DNA from: JANYGM01 sp043764015
Lineage (GTDB): Bacteria; Bacteroidota; Bacteroidia; Cytophagales; Thermonemataceae
DNA: 32,396 nucleotides
Direction of reading: 5' to 3'
Assembly: GCA_043764015.1 (NCBI GenBank)
Contig: JAYUKY010000101.1
Coordinates: 1 to 32,396 of the forward strand
Part shown: piece after piece, positions 26,175-32,396 of the stretch
Position numbering within the stretch: the stretch's first letter is position 1
Layout of the letters: every line of letters begins with the position of its first letter
Position numbers and translations under genes: made by a program
The notes under the pieces: model-generated
What the model was told of the DNA's origin: nothing
The model's database searches: none
Seen by the model: only the letters and a program-made list of their open reading frames with translations

Positions 26175-26834
26175 ATGGGCAAAAATAAATTAGCAAAATA
26201 TGCACTCAACAAAGATAATGATATTGTTTTTGAAGAAAAAAAAATGTTTTATAGCATTTGTAAGGGTAATTGGGGCAAAGATTTTTTCAAAAATGATAAC
26301 CCAATTGTCTTAGAACTTGCCTGTGGAAATGGTGAATATACCACAGGACTTGCAGCACTATTCCCAGAAAAAAACTTTATAGGCATAGATATAAAGGGTG
26401 CAAGGCTTGCAGCAGGAAGCAAAATTGCACAAGAAAAAAATCTGCAAAATGTGGCTTTTTTGAGAACTTATATACAAAATTTGGAAGACTTTTTTGAGAA
26501 AAACGAAGTTTCCGAAATTTGGATTATTCAGCCTGACCCTCGTCCTCGTGGGCGTGATACGCATAGAAGGCTTACACACCCAAGATTTTTAGGGATTTAT
26601 AAGAATATTTGCAAGGAAGATGGTATTATCCGTTTCAAAACAGATAATCCACCACTTTTTGAATATACTTTGGAGGTTTTGGCAACAGAAAAAATCAAAA
26701 ATTTAGTTTCAACAACTGATTTATACTCCTCAGAGCTTGAAAAAGAACATTTTGGCATCAAAACCAAATACGAAATTGCCTTTGCCAAGAAGGGTTTTAC
26801 TACTAATTATTTGAGATTTCAGTTTGAGAGTTAG
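26175..26834 (+). CDS. trmB: tRNA (guanine-N7-)-methyltransferase TrmB
   Basis: A 219-aa enzyme that methylates N7 of G46 in tRNA using SAM. Motifs: LELACGNGEYTTGLAALFPE (SAM loop, about 46-65), FIGIDIKGARLAAG, and the TrmB signature IQPDPRPRGRDTHRRLTHPR (about 117-136). The last corresponds to the usual PDPWPKKRHHKRRL. Full length. It is 11 nt downstream of the J-domain gene and shares its promoter. This operon pairing has no obvious functional link. Confidence 0.93.
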   Translation: MGKNKLAKYALNKDNDIVFEEKKMFYSICKGNWGKDFFKNDNPIVLELACGNGEYTTGLAALFPEKNFIGIDIKGARLAAGSKIAQEKNLQNVAFLRTYIQNLEDFFEKNEVSEIWIIQPDPRPRGRDTHRRLTHPRFLGIYKNICKEDGIIRFKTDNPPLFEYTLEVLATEKIKNLVSTTDLYSSELEKEHFGIKTKYEIAFAKKGFTTNYLRFQFES

Positions 26835-26872
26835 TTTTTTAACACTAAGAACATTTAGAAATACACACTAAG

Positions 26873-26990
26873 TAACATGTTGTAAATAAGTTCCTAAGTT
26901 CAAAAAAACTAATTCTTAGGCTACGGTGGCGTTCACGCCACCTAGAATAAAAAAATAAAACTAGGAGTTTATTTGCAATGTATTCCTAAG
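26873..26990. repeat. Dispersed palindromic repeat, copy B
   Basis: A central hairpin GGTGGCG-TTCA-CGCCACC (26925-26942) is flanked by AT-rich arms that are roughly reverse complements. The left arm has GTTGTAAATAAGTTCCTAA, the right has TAGGAGTTTATTTGCAAT. The left arm matches the minus strand of copy A at the window start over about 45 nt. The element fills most of the trmB-SGNH gap and has no open frame. Confidence 0.75.
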
Positions 26991-27036
26991 TAAGCACTAA
27001 GAAATACAGAAGAGAAATATAAAGGAAAATACATAA

Positions 27037-28305
27037 ATGATAGAATATTGCTTTTTTCTTGCTTTATTGCTTTTTTCTTCTGCGTGTTCTGCGCAAAAAG
27101 AAGATAAAAATATACAAAAAGATAGTATTTCAGAGAAAAAAGAACTAATTGAAAAGGAAATTGTTTATAAATTTATTCAATATGATAAAAATAAAATACA
27201 GTTTTCAGCTAATTTGAGCCGTTTTTATGAAAAATTAGACAGTCTAAAAAAGTATCAAAATAAAAAAATAAATATCATTCATATTGGAGATTCTCATATC
27301 CAACCTGATATTTTGACAGGCAAAATACGTCATCTAATCCTAAAAGATAGTATTTTAGGTAAGAACAGGGCAGGAAGAGGTTATTTTTTTCCTGCAATTT
27401 TGGCAAATGCAGGCTACGACCCAATCAGCATAGAAACAACTTTTGATGGAAAATGGAGCGGTTGTAGAAACCTCTCCAAAACTCGCATAGGGACGCCTGC
27501 TTGTGCGTGGGGACTTGCAGGAATAACCGCAACAACAGAAGAGATTTGTGCCACCGTAAATATGCGTCCTCGTGAAGTAGAAAATATAAAACACCTTACT
27601 TCAACGGTACGTATTTATTATCAGACAAGTGATAGTACCAGTTTTTATCCGCTTTTGTGGACAGAAAATGGCTTTATAAAACCTACCAATATTTTTGCGG
27701 AAGGCTATGCAGAATTTAGTCTAAAAAAACTTACTCATAAGATTAGTTTGGCGTTTTCCAAACATTCTGAAAATCAAAATCATTTTACATTACAAGGGAT
27801 TAGTTTTGATAATGATGCCCAAAAAGGCATTAGTTATCATTCCGTTGGCGTAAATGGTGCAGAAGTTGGCTCTTTTGTTAATTCTCCTCTATTTATTCCT
27901 CATTTGCAAACACTTACACCTGATTTGGTAATTATTTCGTTGGGGACAAACAATGGCTATAAATATGACTATAATGAAACTGATTTTGTAACTGATTTTG
28001 AAAAATTATTAAAAAATATCCAACAAAATTGTCCAAATGTTAGCATTTTGCTCACGACACCTGCAGACACTTACTTTCAAGGCGCAAAAAATCCTAATAA
28101 AAATACAGAAAAAATGCAAAAACAACTTTATATTTTAGCAGAAAAATATAAAGTTGCTCTTTGGGACTTGTACGATATTATGGGCGGTTTGGGTGCTATA
28201 GCTAAATGGCAAAATGTAGGACTTGCACATTCTGATAAGGTACATTACAAACAAAAAGGCTACCAATTACAAGGAAAATTACTTTTTGAGGCTTTGCTGA
28301 AGTAA
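27037..28305 (+). CDS. SGNH/GDSL-family hydrolase, probable lipoprotein
   Basis: A 422-aa protein with a short hydrophobic leader ending FSSAC (Cys17), a likely though not ideal lipobox, so it is probably anchored in the envelope. SGNH blocks: IIHIGDSHIQPD with nucleophile Ser86, VIISLGTNNG (Asn305 region) and AHSDKVHYKQKGY with Asp400 and His403. The family cleaves acyl or acetyl esters of sugars, lipids or peptidoglycan; the substrate here is not known. About 200 residues separate blocks I and III, more than in small GDSL esterases, which suggests an inserted beta domain (about 110-270). Upstream is repeat copy B; no clear promoter. No terminator is close to its stop codon. Confidence 0.88.
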   Translation: MIEYCFFLALLLFSSACSAQKEDKNIQKDSISEKKELIEKEIVYKFIQYDKNKIQFSANLSRFYEKLDSLKKYQNKKINIIHIGDSHIQPDILTGKIRHLILKDSILGKNRAGRGYFFPAILANAGYDPISIETTFDGKWSGCRNLSKTRIGTPACAWGLAGITATTEEICATVNMRPREVENIKHLTSTVRIYYQTSDSTSFYPLLWTENGFIKPTNIFAEGYAEFSLKKLTHKISLAFSKHSENQNHFTLQGISFDNDAQKGISYHSVGVNGAEVGSFVNSPLFIPHLQTLTPDLVIISLGTNNGYKYDYNETDFVTDFEKLLKNIQQNCPNVSILLTTPADTYFQGAKNPNKNTEKMQKQLYILAEKYKVALWDLYDIMGGLGAIAKWQNVGLAHSDKVHYKQKGYQLQGKLLFEALLK

Positions 28306-28308
28306 TTC

Positions 28309-28375
28309 GGTAATCCTACGGATTCTCAACAAACTGCTACGAATTCTCAATGAAACCTAGCGGATTCTCAATGAC
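28309..28375. repeat. Three 21-bp imperfect tandem repeats
   Basis: The phrase G(G/A)ATTCTCAA occurs at 28320, 28341 and 28362, an exact 21-nt period. Flanks are similar each time (C-T-A-C/G-G before, A/T-A/G after). It lies just after the SGNH gene stop codon at 28305 and is not in an open frame. Confidence 0.7.
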
Positions 28376-28377
28376 TA

Positions 28378-28408
28378 TTGACAAACCAATTTTTTAGATG
28401 TACCTTTA
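28378..28408 (+). promoter_or_regulatory. Possible promoter upstream of the 84-bp repeats
   Basis: TTG (28378-28380), 20-nt spacer, TACCTTTA (28401-28408), one base off TAnnTTTG. It lies in a gene-free stretch and faces a terminator at 28602. Weak evidence. Confidence 0.3.
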
Positions 28409-28424
28409 CACCACACAAAGCAAA

Positions 28425-28592
28425 AGAAATTTATTAAGCACAAGTAAATAGTAAGGTAAAAAGTGAACAACAATTGAAATTTAATTAGGGGTGAAAGATT
28501 AGTTAATTAGAAATTTATTAAGCACAAGTAAATAGTAAGGTAAAAAGTGAACAACAATTGAAATTTAATTAGGGGTGAAAGATTAGTTAATT
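28425..28592. repeat. Perfect tandem duplication of 84 bp
   Basis: Positions 28425-28508 and 28509-28592 are identical over all 84 bases and directly adjoin. All frames are closed by stops, so this is not coding. With the 21-bp repeats it occupies the 404-bp gap between two genes. Confidence 0.95.
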
Positions 28593-28601
28593 TAATTATG
28601 T

Positions 28602-28638
28602 AAAGTGTTTTCCAATTTATTTTGGGAAGCACTTTTTT
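28602..28638 (+). terminator. Rho-independent terminator downstream of the duplication
   Basis: 14-bp stem (28602-28615 with 28622-28635; AAAGTGTTTTCCAA against TTGGGAAGCACTTT, two G-U pairs), 6-nt loop, T run. It is 297 nt after the SGNH gene stop, too far to be a typical terminator for it, unless that transcript has a long 3' end. Confidence 0.8.
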
Positions 28639-28660
28639 GGTTTAAAATTCTTTAAAAACT

Positions 28661-28698
28661 ATAAAAACCTTACCAACATAATGTTGATAAGGTTTTTT
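28661..28698 (-). terminator. Terminator of the minus-strand papain-like protease gene
   Basis: Hairpin AAAAACCTTACCAACAT / ATGTTGATAAGGTTTTTT with one mismatch. The minus-strand 3' end is T-rich. It starts about 11 nt after that gene's stop codon. Confidence 0.8.
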
Positions 28699-28708
28699 AT
28701 TAGGGATT

Positions 28709-30076
28709 TTATTGTTCTTCTTCTGGATCTTCTGATTCTTCTTCCTCTTCTTCAACTTCTTCCTCTTCCTCAGCCTCTTCTTCTGCAACTTCTTCCTCTT
28801 CTGGCTGTTCCTCCTCTTCATCTTCCTCCTCTTCCTCTTCCTCTTCCTCTTCAACTTCTTCCTCTTCTTCCTCTTCACCTTCTTCCTCTAACTCTTCATC
28901 TTCTAGCTCTTCATCTTCTAGCTCTTCATCTTCTTCATCTTCTTCATCTTCTTCACCTTCTTCAAATTCGTAGTCATCTTCTTCATCAAACTCCGTATCT
29001 TCATAATCTTCGTCCTCGTCTTCTGCTGATGCCTCAAATTCATCATCTTCATCTTCTATGTCTTCATCATCTTCCCATTCCTCATCTTCACCTTCTTCCA
29101 ACTCATAATCTTCCATAATTCCTGCAAAGACTTCATCATTTTCTTCAAATTCTTGGTGGTCGTCATCTTCAAATTCATACGCAAACACATCTTCAGGAAT
29201 ATGTGCATAATCTCTTGGGTGATAGACTTTTACATCTGATTTTTTGACACCTTTTCCTTTGTTCACAACAGATTTGGCAGACTTTACCCACGCTTTTTGC
29301 GCATTAGGAAGTTTTTTATTTTTCTTGATTATCCAACAATCTGCAGTCCATTGCACATTCATCAAATAATTGTAAGGAATGTAGCAATAACCCTTTTCTC
29401 CCCACGTTTCACCCCAGGAATTGCGCACAATAAACATTTTGTCTTTGTCAGAGTAACCCACACAAAGCATTGCGTGGCAACCGTGTTTTTTTGCGCCAGC
29501 TTCATCAGGAGAAGGCATAGAAACAATACCATTCGCTTTTGTTTTGCCAAAACTCTCAAAAGTTTTAGTTCCAAAAACAATAGGGTAGCCATCTGCAAGC
29601 GTTTTTTTCCAAGCATCAAGTTTTACAGGAACAAACATTACTTCATCTACCAAAAACCTTTTAGCTTCTTTATAGGCTTCTTTTGGAGGCTGTTTAACGA
29701 CTTGCTCTTTTGGACCAAACGCCCACGTTTGCTCCGAACAAGCACCAATTTTTTTCAGGCTGTCCATAGCATATTGAATGTGGCTACCAGAGTCTTCTTT
29801 TTCTCTTTTGGTATAAACTCGGGCATTGTAATAGACAAAAAGGCGGCTAATATCGTAGCTTTCTTTCTTAAATCTTTTGAAAAGATACTCATACGCACCC
29901 ACAACGGCATTTGCGGTACAGCTACTGGTTTGATGTTGGTTTTCAACCTTTGTCATAAAAGGTCTTAAATCCACAGTAGCAGGCAAAACGGACTTTTTTG
30001 TGCTTGCTTTGTAGGCTTTTGCTTTTGAGCTAGGTTTGGCAAATTTATAGCCACCTGCAAATTCAGTTTTTCCCAT
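28709..30076 (-). CDS. Papain-like (C1) cysteine peptidase with long acidic tail
   Basis: A 455-aa protein. The papain fold (about 32-255) keeps all catalytic residues: Gln47 (oxyanion) and Cys53 in ENQHQTSSCTANAV, His201 in HGCHAMLCVGY, and Asn219 in RNSWGETWGEKGYCYIPYNY. The usual secretory signal and inhibitory propeptide are absent: the N-terminus is MGKTEFAGGYKFAKPSSK, short and basic. So it may be cytoplasmic or exported by another route. After a basic linker (about 255-290: KKNKKLPNAQKAWVKSAK), the last ~160 residues are almost all Glu and Asp with a few aromatics, ending in long Glu runs. C1 peptidases do not normally carry this. The tail may bind Ca2+ or basic proteins, or mask the enzyme; all are inference. 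Promoter at 30149-30177. Confidence 0.9.
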   Translation of the reverse strand: MGKTEFAGGYKFAKPSSKAKAYKASTKKSVLPATVDLRPFMTKVENQHQTSSCTANAVVGAYEYLFKRFKKESYDISRLFVYYNARVYTKREKEDSGSHIQYAMDSLKKIGACSEQTWAFGPKEQVVKQPPKEAYKEAKRFLVDEVMFVPVKLDAWKKTLADGYPIVFGTKTFESFGKTKANGIVSMPSPDEAGAKKHGCHAMLCVGYSDKDKMFIVRNSWGETWGEKGYCYIPYNYLMNVQWTADCWIIKKNKKLPNAQKAWVKSAKSVVNKGKGVKKSDVKVYHPRDYAHIPEDVFAYEFEDDDHQEFEENDEVFAGIMEDYELEEGEDEEWEDDEDIEDEDDEFEASAEDEDEDYEDTEFDEEDDYEFEEGEEDEEDEEDEELEDEELEDEELEEEGEEEEEEEVEEEEEEEEEEDEEEEQPEEEEVAEEEAEEEEEVEEEEEESEDPEEEQ

Positions 30077-30148
30077 TGAAATTGTTTTTTGATTTTATTG
30101 ATATAGTTAAGATTATAAATAGTTAGAATTAGTTGCTATTTATAGTCT

Positions 30149-30177
30149 CAAATGTAAGAAAAAAAAGAGAAAAACAA
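30149..30177 (-). promoter_or_regulatory. Promoter for the papain-like protease gene
   Basis: Minus-strand TACATTTG (30156-30149) preceded by TTTG/TTG (30177-30175) with an 18-nt spacer. Both parts fit the Bacteroidota consensus, about 75 nt before the start codon. Confidence 0.6.
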
Positions 30178-30276
30178 AGTTTTAAGTAAAAAAATTTGTT
30201 TTTACCAAATATTTTCACAAATTGCTATCCTCAGAAGACTTACAATATCAAACAACATAAAAACAACTTTAAAATT

Positions 30277-32396
30277 ATGGACAAAAAGATTACACTTTCG
30301 CTACTGCTTTGTGTTATTTTCTTTCAAAATATGGCTGCACAAAGCATTGATAATCTTTTATCACAGCTAAATCAAGCTAAAAATGCAAATATTAGACTAG
30401 AACTTTTAGAAGAAATTGGGCTTACTTATCAAAAACAAACTGCACACAAAAAAGCGGTTGAATACCTAGAGCAAGCACAAAATTTGCAAAAAACACTACG
30501 TACTCCTCCACAAAAACAAATCAATACTTTACAAAGTTTGGGACTTTCGCATATACAAAACAAAGATTGGGCAAAGGCAGAAAATACCTACACAAATATC
30601 CTTAATTTTCAACAAGAATTAGGGCAAAAACGTGAAATGGTGGCTACACTCAACCGTACCGCTGATTTGTACAACAAAGACAACAAAACACCGCAAGCTA
30701 TTGCGCAATGTCAGAAAGCTCTTCTTATCAATAGAGAACTTGGAGATGGTGAGGGTGAGGCAAATACCTATAATAATTTGGGGTTTTTGTACCGACAAAT
30801 GAAAAAAAACACAGATTCTGATAATGCTTTTGGAAATGCTTTGAGTATTTTTAATAAATTAAGCAAAACGGATTCTCCTAATAAAGCCTTGATGCTCACT
30901 AATGCAGGCGTTACGCAGACGTATTTGGGCGAGTTTGATAAAGCCGCCAACTTTTATAATAGTGCTTTGCAAGAGGCTGAAAAGAGAAATGACCCGCTTG
31001 CTCGTGCAAACGTCTATAACTATCTTGCTGCTAATAATTTTGTGAGTGAAAAAAACCCACAAGCTATCCAAAATGCGCAAAAAGCCGTAGAATTAGCCAA
31101 AGGAAAAACTGACGGAGAAGAGATTTTGATGTCTAGCTACAAGATTTTAGCAGAAGTTTATCAAAAAGAAAAAGATTTTGCAGAATATCAAAAATATAAC
31201 AAACTTTATCAAGAAACAAAAGACAAACTTGCCAAACAAGAAATCAATAACCAACAACAAATTCTACAAAATCAAATTGATATTGAAAAGAAAGAAAATG
31301 AAGTAAAAGAACTTATTTCGGACAACGAAAAGAAAGAACTTGCCCTAAAACAAGCGGAACTAGAGAAATTGAAGGCAAAACAAGAAATTGCCTTAGGAAA
31401 ACAAAAACAAGAGCTTCTCGTCTCAAAAGTCAAAAATACACAATTAGAACAAACAAGAACACAACAACTTTTAGCCATTTCTAAAAGTGATGCAGAAGCA
31501 AGCAGGCAACGTCAGGCAGTTTCTTTGCTAGAAAAAGACAAAGAACTCCAAAATCTTAGTTCACAACAAAAAGAAGTTCAACAACAATTAAAAGATGTTG
31601 AAAAAGCAAAAGAAGTAGAAAAATTAGAAAAAGATAAGAAATTTCAGGAGTCAAGAGCGGAAGAAGAAGCCAAATTTAGCAGTTATCTTACTTGGGGTGG
31701 CATTGTGGTAGGTTCGTTGCTTGCTATTATCATTGCCTTTATTGCGTTTGCACTTATCCAAAATAAAAAGAAAAATGGACAACTAGCACGCAGAAACGCA
31801 GAAATTGAAAAACAAAGTATTGCCATTCTCAAACAAAGTGAGGAAATACAAGTACAAAGTACGTCTTTGCAAAAACAAAATGACGAAATAAAAATGCAAA
31901 GTAAGGCTATTGCACTCAAAAACAACCAAATTCAAGAAAAAAACAAAGATTTGGAACAAAGTGCCATAGAAATCAATGAGAAAAACAACGAACTTCAAGC
32001 ACAATCAGAAGAATTACATCAAAATCAAGAGGAGATTTTAGCGCAAAGAGATTTCATTGAGCGCAAAAATGAAGAACTTAGTATGCAAAATGAAAATATT
32101 GCACAAAGTATAAATGTAGCACGTACCATTCAGAACGCTATTTTGCCTTACAAAAGACAAATGGACGGACTTTTAGGAGAGCATTTTATCATTTATAGAC
32201 CTAAAAACGTGGTTTCTGGTGATTTCTATTGGATGGGTGTTATTGGACGTAAAGTGTTTGTTGCTGCCGTTGATTGCACAGGACACGGTGTTCCTGGTGC
32301 ATTTATGAGCCTTATTGGGAAAACATTGTTGGATAAAATGATTGATATGTACAAAATGGTAAGTCCTGCGGAAATTTTGGAACGTATGCACTGGGA
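30277..32396 (+). CDS. TPR-coiled coil-SpoIIE (PP2C) phosphatase, 3' end outside window
   Basis: An open frame from the ATG at 30277 runs off the window (706 full codons, no stop). A signal peptide (MDKKITLSLLLCVIFFQNMAAQ) leads into a periplasmic TPR array (about 25-325; for example ANTYNNLGFLYRQMKKNTDS). A long coiled coil (about 320-465) and a TM helix (about 473-494, GGIVVGSLLAIIIAFIAFAL) follow. A second, cytoplasmic coiled coil is built of repeats such as KQSEEIQVQS and KQNDEIKMQS. The SpoIIE-type PP2C domain then begins at about 612: VARTIQNAILPYKRQM, YRPKNVVSGDFYWMG and AAVDCTGHGVPGAFMSLIG, with metal-binding Asp residues. It should dephosphorylate Ser/Thr-phosphorylated partners in response to periplasmic input. 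This architecture is common in Cytophagales. Confidence 0.9.
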   Translation, partial: MDKKITLSLLLCVIFFQNMAAQSIDNLLSQLNQAKNANIRLELLEEIGLTYQKQTAHKKAVEYLEQAQNLQKTLRTPPQKQINTLQSLGLSHIQNKDWAKAENTYTNILNFQQELGQKREMVATLNRTADLYNKDNKTPQAIAQCQKALLINRELGDGEGEANTYNNLGFLYRQMKKNTDSDNAFGNALSIFNKLSKTDSPNKALMLTNAGVTQTYLGEFDKAANFYNSALQEAEKRNDPLARANVYNYLAANNFVSEKNPQAIQNAQKAVELAKGKTDGEEILMSSYKILAEVYQKEKDFAEYQKYNKLYQETKDKLAKQEINNQQQILQNQIDIEKKENEVKELISDNEKKELALKQAELEKLKAKQEIALGKQKQELLVSKVKNTQLEQTRTQQLLAISKSDAEASRQRQAVSLLEKDKELQNLSSQQKEVQQQLKDVEKAKEVEKLEKDKKFQESRAEEEAKFSSYLTWGGIVVGSLLAIIIAFIAFALIQNKKKNGQLARRNAEIEKQSIAILKQSEEIQVQSTSLQKQNDEIKMQSKAIALKNNQIQEKNKDLEQSAIEINEKNNELQAQSEELHQNQEEILAQRDFIERKNEELSMQNENIAQSINVARTIQNAILPYKRQMDGLLGEHFIIYRPKNVVSGDFYWMGVIGRKVFVAAVDCTGHGVPGAFMSLIGKTLLDKMIDMYKMVSPAEILERMHW

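Noticed and set aside
28425..28592. CRISPR-like array
   Set aside because: The two 84-bp units are identical and adjoin without spacers; there are no cas genes.
28681..29118. Leu/Pro-rich open frame on the plus strand
   Set aside because: It is the antisense of the Glu/Asp codon tract of the papain-like protease; it has no start context and only low-complexity sequence.
29297..29968. 223-codon plus-strand open frame
   Set aside because: It lies fully opposite the catalytic part of the protease gene, which has all C1 motifs; no domain is visible in the plus frame.

Overview
The window looks like chromosomal DNA from a member of the Bacteroidota, most likely a gliding marine or freshwater Cytophagales. 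Three points support this. Several large secreted proteins end in type IX secretion (T9SS) sorting domains. Most start regions carry the Bacteroidota -7 promoter element TAnnTTTG, with a TTG about 18-20 nt upstream in the best cases, and lack clear Shine-Dalgarno sequences. The signalling proteins (GAF/PAS sensors without kinases, TPR-coiled coil-SpoIIE phosphatase) are typical of that order. The DNA is AT-rich throughout. I saw no tRNA, rRNA, CRISPR array, transposase or phage gene.

Layout, left to right. 1-215: half of a dispersed palindromic repeat, then a promoter. 216-5749: an outer-membrane DUF5686 protein and a large T9SS type B (gliding-motility C-terminal) surface protein. 5866-7311: a membrane-anchored GAF-PAS sensor. 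7509-10982: a T9SS type A adhesin-like protein with choice-of-anchor and Calx-beta modules. 11139-12557: a membrane-anchored protein with a kinase fold that lacks the catalytic residues (pseudokinase). It converges with 12637-15213 (minus strand), a two-TM GAF-PAS-PAS sensor related to the first one. 15570-17123: an rRNA pseudouridine synthase with a long Lys/Phe tandem-repeat extension. 17209-19275: a tight two-gene cassette of an ABC-type ATPase and a DUF4435/TOPRIM-like protein, resembling the PARIS (AriA-AriB) anti-phage architecture. 19388-20389: an unknown 113-aa protein and rsmG. 20647-21387: a PhaB-like acetoacetyl-CoA reductase. 21645-24788: a secreted M36 metallopeptidase with a PA domain. 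24985-26834: a J-domain protein and trmB, an apparent operon. 27037-28305: an SGNH-hydrolase lipoprotein. 28309-28640: a gene-free stretch with two kinds of tandem repeat and a possible small transcript. 28709-30076 (minus): a papain-like protease with an extremely acidic tail. 30277-end: a TPR-coiled coil-SpoIIE phosphatase that runs off the window.

Themes. One is the cell surface and secretion (DUF5686, type A and type B T9SS cargo, M36 protease, SGNH lipoprotein). A second is signalling built from sensor or scaffold domains with no visible catalytic output, plus one PP2C phosphatase. A third is rRNA/tRNA modification (pseudouridine synthase, RsmG, TrmB). The ATPase/DUF4435 pair sits between housekeeping RNA-modification genes and is the best candidate for an unusual system. 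The pseudokinase and the two low-complexity fusions (basic repeats on an RNA enzyme, acidic tail on a protease) are the next most interesting. All functional calls are from reading motifs by eye; no database search was possible.
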